64,000 bases of DNA from Primulina eburnea (lineage: Eukaryota; Streptophyta; Magnoliopsida; Lamiales; Gesneriaceae), in contig NC_133101.1 of NCBI RefSeq assembly GCF_022965805.1, positions 49,804,342 through 49,868,341 on the forward strand, written 5' to 3'. Both the position numbers and the translations under genes were made by a program. A model generated the notes under the pieces. The model made no database searches. It was not told the origin of the DNA and saw only the letters and a list, made by a program, of their open reading frames with translations. Below are positions 46,970-56,435 of the stretch, piece after piece (the first letter of the stretch is position 1; each line of letters starts with the position of its first letter).

Positions 46970-47608
46970 TCAATGATCCAACTTCCTTTTCTTACTGCTT
47001 GATTGCGACCAATTGATCTTTGTTATCATCGGATCAGGCTTATGAACAAAAGCTTCCAAATCATCAATTAATTGATCGGCAGTCGAAGCACAGATGAGCA
47101 TCCGTCGTGAATTTTCTGAAATGAAATTCTGTTCCACAGCTTTATCAAGAAATGTCAACAAACTGTCATAATAATTATTGATATTCAACAAGCCCACATG
47201 TTTATTATGGATATTAAGTTGTGCCCAAGAAACAGTGTGAAAAATTTCTTCTAATGTACAAAAACCAACTGGTAATGCGATAAAAGCATCAGAATTTTCA
47301 ATCATTTTGGTGATTCTTTCATACATTGAAGAAACTTTTAATTCTTCCCCAATCGTAACACCTGTAATATTTCCTTCAGCTAAAGCTGTAGGAATAATAC
47401 CCAAAACCTGACTACCTCCAAGATGAGCAGATGTTGAAACAGATCACATTAACCCAATATTACCTCCCCCATATACCAAGTGAATTTTTCTCTCAGCCAA
47501 TATCTTTCCAAGATTATTCGCTGCTTCTACAAACACTTCATTTTTTCCAGGACTCGACCCACAAAATACACAAATATTTTTCAATGTTTGTGCAGAGGAT
47601 CCAGCCAT
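46970..47608 (-). pseudogene. LOG-family cytokinin riboside monophosphate phosphoribohydrolase, intronless, disabled
   Basis: LOG enzymes release active cytokinin from its riboside 5'-monophosphate in the cytosol. The ATG at 47608 (minus) gives a 212-residue frame, the usual LOG length, with a FCGSSPG start (residues 15-21), [10 protein letters not shown] (45-54), GIIP (70-73) and the family motif region PVGFCTLEE (113-121). Three faults show: a TGA at codon 55, where a Gly codon is expected, and Val and Cys in place of two glycines of the PGGxGT motif. Plant LOG genes normally have several introns and this copy has none, so it is a retrocopy or a captured gene. It lies on the internal side of the A1 LTR and just downstream of the Cys-rich ORF, on the same strand. 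Confidence 0.85.
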
Positions 47609-47821
47609 GTTTTTACTTTCTTTTTTTTTTTGTCTGCGAAAATAAAGAGAAAGATGAGAGATTTTATAGGGGTAATATGTTATCATGACAAAACTATGGG
47701 TCACAGCTGTAAACAGAATAAATAGTAAAAACAATAATGACACACATGCATATAAACAGTAGTGTGATTGTGGCTCACAATTTTCCTCTGGTTTTACGTC
47801 CAGAAACGGCTTCAACGCCTT
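47609..47821 (-). other. Spacer between Cys-rich ORF and LOG-like ORF, open in the LOG frame
   Basis: 213 bp without a stop in the frame shared by both neighbours. Translated, it would give a hydrophobic segment ([19 protein letters not shown]) and a Lys/Arg-rich end. It has no ATG at its start. Read as DNA, its end (TTTCTCTTTATTTTCGCAG followed by an A run) looks like a 3' splice site before the LOG ATG. Which reading matters is unknown. Confidence 0.35.
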
Positions 47822-48357
47822 TTATGAGTCGAGGATATGCTTCCCATCCAATTTTCTTATAAATTGGCAAACAGGGTCTTTTTTAGTCGGATTCCCAAGA
47901 CTATGACGCTCATCTTGGAATTGTTTCCATAAACGGAGAAGTTCAATATGCACATGTCCACTAGAATGCGTCTCAAGAGTCAATAAGATGTTATCTAAAG
48001 ACTCCTTACTTAGCCCATTCTTAATGAAACCAATTTTATCTTCTCTGTTATTGGAAACACATCCCAAAGATCTGCATCGTTTGTCACAAGTCCATCTCGC
48101 ACACTTATGACAAACCCCTAAACTTTTGGCCCTTCGTTTTTTCGCATAAGTGCTTTTTCCTAATCCAGGCAAATATCGAATGAGCAATGATTGTGGAACT
48201 TCTCCTCCTAATCGGACCTTAGCTTCTATTACAAGACGAATATCTTCTGGAATTCCTTTTTGCATTAGCAATCTCAATCTTTCAAACCTTCCTGCATAAA
48301 TTTTTCTTAGAACATTTTCAGAAACAGAGGGAAAATATTGTTGCGTGTTTTCTTTAA
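47822..48357 (-). pseudogene. Cys-rich basic protein, virus nucleic-acid-binding-protein-like, 5' end cut by A2
   Basis: The minus-strand frame is open from the A2 border at 48357 to TAA at 47824-47822, at least 178 codons, with no obvious start. From about 48160 it has a basic patch (TYAKKRRAKSLG) directly followed by a cluster of Cys (CHKCARWTCDKRC...C, about 48055-48112), then a helical Leu-rich C-terminus. A KKRR-type patch right before a CxxC cluster is the layout of the small nucleic-acid-binding proteins of carlaviruses and relatives (Betaflexiviridae). I infer a possible endogenous viral fragment; a plant zinc-finger or an Athila/Tat accessory ORF are alternatives. No internal stops in this stretch. 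Confidence 0.45.
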
Positions 48358-49717
48358 TGCTCGCAAGCGCACGGCGTCAAGTTATAGTAAAATGTAATTA
48401 TGAGTACAAGTATCGATCCCACGAGGAATGTAATTTCTAAATTTATATTAATGCTTGTAATTAGAATAGTCTCAATTTTATTTAGAATAATCAAATAACA
48501 GATTTGTTCGTATCAATGACTGAATTGTAAATAAATTTAATTTTAATACCTTTTAGAGTTGAACAACAATGGAATAAAAGATCTAGAGGTCCGATTTCAC
48601 GCAACTATCCACCATGTGTTATTTTGTGTAGCTATATTATAATTGTCCTTCTTATTCATTAACCAAGAATTCCATAATTATCTACTCCCTCTCTCGAGTG
48701 CTAAGTAGATACTAATTATCTAACAAAGGATTGCAACGTCTCCGTCAACAATCGATAATTAAATAACACAACAAGCGCTAAATTCTTTTAATGGATTCCA
48801 TAGCAATATATGTGCTCTCGAACTATATAAATACCATCGATGTATTTTTCCCTTTCTTGATTATAAATTCCCTTTTTCAAGTGATAATTTATAAACATAC
48901 AAATCATTCAAGATATGGCCAATAAAATGAAAGCATTAAGATTGGAAAAACACAAATGAATAATAAAGACAACTTATATAGCATAAATCATGAGTCTCAA
49001 CACATGGTTTCTAGTTTTGTTCCATCATTCCTCTAGAATTAAGATTTAGTTCATAATAATAAAAATAAAACAACAACACATAAACATTAAACAAGACATA
49101 TCAAAATAAGAGTAAAAATAAAGAAAGAACTTAGAACAAGAGTTTTGGAGTGTATGAAGTTTTTGTCCAAAGATGTGCAAGAACTTGTTGATGATGATCT
49201 TCTTGATCTTCAATCTTCTTCCTTGTAGCCTCCACCCTTTTCCTAGCTTCTCTCCATACCCTAGATGATGAAAAAGAGATCCCTTTTATAGTCTAGACAA
49301 GATATCCCACGTAGCACACCATTCTCCCCTCCTTTTCCTCAAAGTCTACAAAGTTTCACAATTTCCGGAGGAATGTTTGTGCATGACCGCGGGTGCGGTA
49401 GTGTAAGCACCGCGGGTGAGGTGTCTTTTCGCCAAAAATTCTGTTGCTGCATAGGTGACACCGCGGGTGCGGCGCTTGCGGTCATGCCTCGGCAGTTGGC
49501 GCGGGTGCGGTAGCATAGGCAGCGCGGGTGCACTGTTGCTTCGTGTATCTTTGTCCTTTGCACCTTCTAATTCATCACTATATCACTCCAAACTCTCATT
49601 TCTAAGCTTCCAAACTACAATAACAAAAACAACAACATATCAAATAAAACCTGCTCAAGAATCACAAAATTCCAAGTTAAAAACAAGTAATAAAAGTACA
49701 ATAAATTGCACTTATCA
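48358..49717 (-). repeat. A2 3' LTR
   Basis: On the minus strand it starts TGATAAGTGCAATTTATTG and ends GCGCTTGCGAGCA, a combination characteristic of this plant LTR group. It contains the GTATCGATCCCACGAGGAA block (48408-48426), a TATA box and a GC-rich palindrome array. Confidence 0.8.
49284..49534 (-). promoter_or_regulatory. A2 LTR promoter: palindrome array and TATA box
   Basis: Five units of the ACCGC-GGGT-GCGGT type at 49386-49534. On the minus strand they lie upstream of CTATAAAAGG (49284-49293). The unit is the same as in G3 and G4 LTRs although the surrounding LTR sequence is unrelated. Confidence 0.78.
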
Positions 49718-49731
49718 AACTCCCCCAAACT

Positions 49732-51258
49732 TAAGATTTTGCTAGTCCCGAGCAAAATAAAACAACAAAAACAAACAAACAAACAAATAAGTCATGAAAT
49801 ATTTTAAAGAACTTGGCCTCAATATAAATTCAAAATCCACCATACATTTACAATTCAAATCAATTCAACCACTTGTTCATCCAGATAAAATCATATGATT
49901 GGTTTGTTCTCTAACTTCAAATCTCTCAACCATGTTTCAAATCATTATCAATTGATTTCAAATTTTTACAAACACATATCACAAGGTCTTTTTCGGTAAA
50001 AATTGGGTTCAAAGCAATATTCATTCAAGAAATGGATACCCAATAAATATTTGATGCAATGAGGTGTGTGAAAAATTGATCAAAATTCTTATTCAATGAC
50101 AGTGTTTATCGATTGTCCATAGGCTAGATCCTCCCAATCACTCTCCACTAGTATATTGGACAACTATGACTAGGTTAATAGGATTTTCAATGGTTATAAT
50201 GTTAGGCCTCGGTTCATGGCTACAAATAAAGTTTAGGAGTTCAAACCTTTTGATCTCCATTTTTTTCTTTTTCTTTTTCTTTATTCATCTCATCTCTTTT
50301 TCTCCAATCTTCAACAATGTATCATTATTCATTTTTTCTTTTGTAGGAGAAAATCAATTTCTTTCGAATTCTTACTCCCTTGAGAAGGTAGGAATTAATT
50401 GTATAAGATATTCAAAAGGTTGGTAATTGTGGGATTCTTGAAAAAAATATTTGAATGGGGGTCTTTTACACATATTTACGTGTGCCATTCAAATTCATAT
50501 AAGCTCAAAGAGGTGACAAATGATAAATTAATTTATTTGGTAGCTTGAAAGGCTCAATCGATCCAAAAAATCACCTAAATCATTCCTAAATCATAAATTG
50601 TCCGTATTTCGCCTCGAGTGATATTTGGATAGTTCTAGACAAAATCTCAACTCACCATCAAAAATTAGAATCTAATCATCGTGAAAATGGTGTCTCAATG
50701 CATCAACCAAATACATATATATTCAAAAAGAAATGTGCTTGGCTTCCAAGGAATTTCAAAAACACAACTCTTTTCTCTTATAGGCTCAAAAGGGCTTCAA
50801 ATGAATGTTTATGAATAATATACATGGCCCAAATAAATTCAAAGATTGCCTCAATCATTTATGTGTTTGCAAAAATTTTATTTCAATGTCAAATAAAAAT
50901 CACAAAGTTTTATAGAAATTGTAAGTCTCAAACTCACCAAATCTCATGATTATTCTCTAAATTTTTCAAAGTGATCAATTAACATGAATTTAATGCATGA
51001 CATTTCTTTTTCATAAAAATATTTTCATCATTGGCCAATTCATTAAAAATTTCATGACTAAAATACTACAAACACACAAAATAAATCAAAAATTTAAACA
51101 CACAAAAATACACTAAATAAATAAACACACGAAAACAAATAAAAATTCCAAATAAAATAAAATAAAACACAATCTCCCCCAAACTTAAACATGTGCATCG
51201 TCCTCGATGTGAATAAGCATGATAAATAGGAAAATGCACATACACTGGGCAACGACCA
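49732..51258 (-). other. A2 3' internal non-coding region
   Basis: AT-rich sequence after the purine tract with no credible ORF. It carries blocks such as GCTCAAAGAGGTGACAAATG and GGCTCAAAAGGGCTTCAAATG that recur in Athila/Tat-like 3' regions. A second purine-tract-like complement (CTCCCCCAAACTTAAACATG) lies at 51174. Confidence 0.6.
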
Positions 51259-52085
51259 TCAGTGGTCATTGCCATCATCCTCATCATCGTCATCGTGGTG
51301 GGGTGGTTGGAACTCTGGCGGGTGGTAAACAGGTGGCCACTGTGGAGGAGGTGGAAACGGATGACCAGAAGTAGAAGCAGATGGAAACTGCTGAGCCAAC
51401 ACCGAAGTGAAATCCATCATGTACCCCATGAATGTATCGGTCCTATACCGAAAAGCATCCATCTCTTGTCGTTGTACCCGCATATCCTCTTCCAACTGAT
51501 TCAACCTATTTCTCCTATGCCTTTGCTGCGGCTGTGGCTCTTGAGCTTGGGCTTGGTCACGTCTCTCTGCAGCCCTCCGATTGAATTCCCTTTCAGCTCT
51601 TTGTGCTGCAGCTTGGGCATTTCTGACTCCCATAAATGCCTGAGCTATCACAATAGGATTTTTCGGCTTCAGAACTTCTTCATTCGGAGCCCAAGTCACT
51701 CCCGCATGTTGGCACAATATGGTGATGAGAGGAGGGTGGAGAAGTCCACTCGGAGAGTTACCTCTTCCATAGTCGAGAATGGAATTTTGAAGCAATTGAC
51801 CGAGATCAACTGTCTTTCCTGTCATAATGCAAAATGTGAGGATGGCCCTCTCCTTAATGATAGTAGTGGTGTGTTCGGTTGGCTTTATCCTAGCAGCAAT
51901 GAATGAATACCAATTTTTAGCAACAGTCTTCAGATCAGACTTTGCTAGGCTCAAGTGCACATCGTCCCTCATTCGCCATTCGGCTCCCTGTATACATATT
52001 GTTTGAAGAATATTGTTATAATCAACATGCTCATTTCTGTATTCTTCATACTCGTCGTGCATGATTTGAGGGAAGCCATATATCG
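51259..52085 (-). CDS. Putative plant transposon protein of A2, N-terminus missing in gap
   Basis: An open minus-strand frame of at least 275 codons from the gap edge to TGA at 51259. It has a globular N-terminal part (YGFPQIMHDEY, then NWYSFIAARIKP and ILTFCIMTGK with GLLHPPLI), an Ala/Arg/Gln-rich helical stretch (about residues 145-205 from the first Met), and a Pro/His-rich tail ending in an Asp/Glu run. This architecture matches the putative plant transposon protein domain ORFs found in Athila/Tat-type elements; function unknown. No internal stop, so this is the least decayed element ORF in the right half. Confidence 0.65.
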
Positions 52086-52185
52086 NNNNNNNNNNNNNNN
52101 NNNNNNNNNNNNNNNNNNNNNNNNNNNNNNNNNNNNNNNNNNNNNNNNNNNNNNNNNNNNNNNNNNNNNNNNNNNNNNNNNNNNN
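52086..52185. other. Assembly gap (100 N)
   Basis: Exactly 100 N, a conventional placeholder for a gap of unknown size. On its right the sequence starts in the middle of the G4 3' LTR. Confidence 0.98.
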
Positions 52186-52757
52186 AACACGCTGCTGCGT
52201 TCAGCTTCGAATTCTAATACCCGGATTTCTCAAAAAAGGCGTAAGGATATTTCTCTCCAAAGCCTCGCCCCTTTTTCTGAAATTCTAAGAGAAATCACGC
52301 GTCCTTCATCTATATATATTGCATGCAAAAGTTGGGAAACGTGGCTTATTTCTTCATGTAACACGCATGACCGCGGGTGCGGTGAGCGTAGCAGCGCGGG
52401 TGCGCTCAAGCGGTGATCTATATCCAAAATGTTCGAAGCAAAGACCGCGGGTGCGCTGCCTACAAGACCGCGGGTGCGGTGTCCTCAGCGCGGGTGCGCT
52501 CCATCTAATACCGCAGGTGCGGTGTGGCTACGGGCTTTGCACTACATTTTCTGCACACACACCGCGGGGGCGGTCGTGCTAGCACCGCGGGTGCGGTTGT
52601 GCAAACTTCTAAATTCTAGTTTCCTGATCATGTCACACCTGGTGTCTCAAATCTTTCTTCCCTCAGTGCATGTCATGCATTCTCATATCTTCCGAGTCTC
52701 TCGTTAATGAAGATTAATAATCTTGGTTTAACAATTCTATAATTCTCGGGCATTACA
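52186..52757 (-). repeat. G4 3' LTR, partial (cut by gap)
   Basis: Aligns without gaps to 58071-58642. The single difference seen is C at 52605 against T at 58490. The palindrome array falls at 52370-52597. Confidence 0.93.
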
Positions 52758-54269
52758 TTTCTCCCCCTCTTAGATCTGAGTTCGTCCTCGAACTCACCTC
52801 AAGCAATCCAAATCTATTTGAAGAAATGTATAACAGAGTTTAACATCCAAACTCGCTTCATTAGATTTATTCTGAAATATCTTCCTTGTATCCATCTTTG
52901 ATTCTAATCAGGAATACAAAGTCAAGAAGTATCCTATCACAATACTTCTCACAATCCTTCTGACTGAATTCATCTCACCATATGGGTTATACAACATCCG
53001 TATATACCCAACCTGTAAGTTATAACAAAACAATACTACCTGTAGTTGTTATCATGTTTGCTTATCCCAATCCAGGACATATTCAGTCTTTATCTTCAAA
53101 TACCAATCGTCATCATCCGACGTTGGTGTCTTAAATCTATTCATGCTGACTATCTGGATAACTAGTGCTAACATCCAGCACTAAAGTTCTACCAATATCT
53201 GCCAATATCTGATTACTACACCCTGACTATCTGTCAATCTCTCTGACTACCTGCCAATCTATAATAAATCTGCACAAGCGAGCTTATGATATAGTCTATC
53301 ACAAGTACCACTCCATCAAAACCACAATCTGATATCATCTAATTCAATATTCTAATTCATCTGATTATTTCTTTGACATCGATCTATGTCATCTAGTTCT
53401 GTTTGTACGTAATCTGGTACAAACTGATAGATATAGATTGAGAAATCTGTCAATCATAATCATATCATATCAAAATCTAAAGAAAATGGCTGTAATGTCA
53501 TTACGAAACCATAGAAATGTACTCCCATTTCTATTCAGAAATATACATATTCTGTAACAAATCTTCTGATTTCTATTTTTCTGTCTTCTTCTGTTAGCAA
53601 TTCAGACTTATCAGTACAATTTCTGCCAACATTTCTGTACACATTCTGTTATAACCGATCTAATCTGTTTATATCACGACTGTCTGTTCGAATATCATAC
53701 ATTCTCAACTATCTGAATGAAAACTGAATCCACTACTATGCGGTTCTGACACTATCTGTGAGTTCAGATTCGAACGATCCTGTATAAACAAATCAGTGAA
53801 TAACATAAATTAAGTAAGAAATACCTACCTGGTATTCAGCTCTGACTATCAATATCAAAATCTGTAGCCAATTCTGAAACATTCTGATATTATAACATAC
53901 TCAGTCCCATATAACACAAAATCAAATATCTGTTATTCTGACTGATGCTCTGTTCTGATTATTACAAACAAATTCTGAACATTCTGATCATATGTCTGAC
54001 TGTTTACACTAATCGGTATCAAACACTGATTCACAATAACAGGAATATTACATCAGATTCAGAATAGAAAGATCCTATACAGATCTAGTACTCATAAAAC
54101 AACGATTGCGGCAACCCTGATAATTCTAACTACTGATCAATCTTCACAGTGCCTAATCATCTGTCATATCTCATCTGCAAATAGAATATGCTCTCAAACA
54201 ATATCAGATGTCTCAAATACTGATTTAGAGCAAGCACAATACGTAAACAGATATAACATAATAATGAGA
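52758..54269 (-). other. G4 non-coding filler replacing pol
   Basis: Starts TTTCTCCCCCTCTTAG (purine tract on the minus strand), as in G3 at 22418. It is rich in TCTGA/CAATCTG words and has no ORF. The segment around 54417-54500 matches G3 at about 23265-23335. Confidence 0.7.
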
Positions 54270-54862
54270 TCAGAGAATAAGAAAATCTGTAAAACTCAGC
54301 GATTCTGACTTTCTGACAGTTCTGCTAATTCTGATATATCTGTTACCTGTGTCGGTTACAGTCACTGATTTCTGTCTCAACTGTGCAAATAAATCGGTAT
54401 ACCAACTACAGATATCACATATTCTGAATACAATCTGTTTCAAACAAAATACATATCTGAACAATTTCTGTATACAAGAATCATAATTCTCAGAATATTT
54501 AGTATGATCTTCCAAATATTCCTTCAATTCATTTTGTATCATTCTGTATAGTCAATACCATTCTGTACTAAATCTACTATACAAACAATGCCTGATCTCA
54601 ATTCAATTCTGAACTCTATCTTTCTGATATAACACAATCCTGAAATCTGATCTAGCCAAACATCCGCCAACTTGTATAATATTGACCAATCTGTCAATAC
54701 TAAACTCGATTTCAGTGGATCTACTGAATACATAAGGATGCAATCTGCTCCTTTCTGTACTAATCGAGTCATATACAATACAGATATCAAAGGAATTCTA
54801 AATCTAGAATCCTTATCGTGGTATCTCCACTGATCATTCCTTTCTGGTCTTACTCCTACCAT
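54270..54862 (-). pseudogene. G4 remnant of protease-RT linker, fused to filler
   Basis: Minus-strand frames 54862-54539 and 54542-54270 match G1 from about residue 455 (RPERNDQWRYHDKDSRFRIPLISVLYMTRLVQKGAD) to the NELKEYLED block that precedes RT. A stop and frame change lie near 54540. After LED the frame continues into filler (SENYDSCIQKLFRY) with no RT motif. The break coincides with that of G3. Confidence 0.75.
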
Positions 54863-55220
54863 TTTTTTTTTTTTTTTGGAAAAATTCTACAATATGTCTG
54901 TACTTGTGCAGCATATACATATCAATAATGCGTTCAAATCAGAAAACACAAGTACATCATAATCTAACTCGATCTCATTCTTATCTTACTGTAGTATATA
55001 ATATGTCACAGGAATCTCTGATATCAACATTTCCTCAACAAACTAGGAAATCAATACTACGGTACCACTAGACCCAACAGATACAGCATATCTCCATACA
55101 ACTCAGTCAAAGATATTCTTTAACAAATGCATTCGTATATATCAATACATATGCAATAAAATCATAAAGAATAGTACCTGTTGTGGATTCTGGTTCTGTT
55201 TCTCAATTAAACGCTGTTCC

Positions 55221-56120
55221 CTACGATCTTCGGGACCATCTCTGGGGACAAACTTTAGCAAAATGTCCCAGCTGTTTACAGATATTGCATCTACCAAGCA
55301 CTCCTTGGCATTGCTCTGAGGAATGTCTCCCTCCGCAAGTCCTACAATAGACATCAGTATGGCTTGGACTCGAACCACTTAAGCTAGAGGAGCCACTTCC
55401 CAACTTCTTGAATGGCTTCTTACGAGTTTTCAACAACTCTTGCTTTCCACTCGTGCTGCCACGCTCAATTCGAAGAGGGGATTGCTGTGTCTGAAGTGGC
55501 TTCACACACAACCTTGTCAATTGTCTAATCAGACTTGCCTCCGCTCTCTTTGCTCTACTCAGGATGTCAGCAAAATGGTAAGGTCGTTGCAAATTCATAA
55601 ATGCAACTACCTCTGAATTCAGCCCTCTGATGAAATGATTCACTACAGCTTCATCATTTCCAGCTAAATAAGGAGCAAAATGCAGTAGAGTAGAGAATTT
55701 AGCAATATATTGGTCAATATTCAGCTGCCCTTGGCTCAAATTCTCAAACTCTAATTTCTTGTCCTCTCGGTACGAAGCTGAGAAAAATCTTCGATAGAAT
55801 TCAGTTCTGAATATTTCCCACAACATCACTGTACCTCTCTGTGCCCACATTCTTCTACTGGTAATTCACCAACTCCTGGCGGCTTCTCGTAACTGATAAG
55901 GCACCATTTTAACCCTCTGTTCATCTGTACAGTCAAGTAAATCAAACAAGATTTCTATATCATCAAACCAGTTCTGACAGTCTTCAGATGTCTCGGTACC
56001 ATTCAGAACCGGCGGCTGTAATAACTCAAATTCTTTCATCTTTTTTTCTAACTGAGTTTCTGATACATCTAGCTGTTCAGACGAAGTACTACCCCTTTCT
56101 GGAAATCTCCGAGGCGGTAT
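55221..56120 (-). pseudogene. G4 gag (start codon ATA, one internal stop)
   Basis: The minus-strand frame reads ATA-Pro-Pro-Arg-Arg at 56120, where G1 has ATG-Pro-Pro-Arg-Arg. It runs through CQNWFDDIEILFDLLDCTDE to a TGA replacing a Trp codon near 55870, then the open part 55850-55221 with FYRRFFSASYR, LSQGQLN and LHFAP and two intact zinc knuckles (CRTCGGRHSSEQC, CNICKQLGHFAKVC). With LTRs this young, the ATA and TGA were probably present when the element moved. Confidence 0.88.
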
Positions 56121-56418
56121 ATCTGAATGTCAAACAAATCAATATACAGTCTGTATAATTTGTCTCAGCCCTCCTCTGATCATATACCTCTGATTCAGAC
56201 TCGGTTCTGATCTAGGCTTGATACTTACATGCTGTAATCAACTCAGATAACAAACAACATGTAATAGGGAAAGCAATAAATCATGCTAGCACACATCATG
56301 CAAGGACGAAAATTCAATCTACCCCGCTCATTCTCTTCTATCTCAATCTAACTCAGTCTAAAGGATCTATCAGTTCTGACTATCTCAATCTAAAGGATCT
56401 ATCGCTAAAAGATTTATC

Positions 56419-56430
56419 GCTCTGATACCA
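56419..56430 (-). other. G4 primer-binding site (initiator tRNA-Met)
   Basis: GCTCTGATACCA, five bases from the LTR start at 56436. Confidence 0.92.
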
Positions 56431-56435
56431 CCTGT

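Larger units (their letters stand above)
48358..52085 (-). mobile_element. A2: Athila/Tat-like element, 3' part (runs into assembly gap)
   Basis: A minus-strand element with 3' LTR 48358-49717, purine-tract complement AACTCCCCCAAACTTA (49716-49731), a CTAGTCCCGAGCAAAA block, about 1.5 kb non-coding and an ORF of the putative plant transposon protein type (51259-52085). Its 5' half lies in or beyond the N gap. It is inserted into the Cys-rich ORF; the bases TTTAA just left of 48358 are the expected left target copy. Confidence 0.75.

Noticed and set aside
46970..47608. Functional host LOG gene
   Set aside because: A TGA at codon 55 and two altered glycines in the active-site motif make it non-functional as read; no introns, and a retroelement context.
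51262..51906. 214-codon + strand ORF opposite the putative plant transposon protein
   Set aside because: The minus-strand frame has recognisable domain order and composition; the + frame is its shadow.
52319..52707. ORFs rich in Arg/Gly/Cys over the ACCGCGGGTGCGGT array (also 58204-58592, 22003-22372, 27290-27658)
   Set aside because: Same reason: translation of promoter repeats, in several frames at once.
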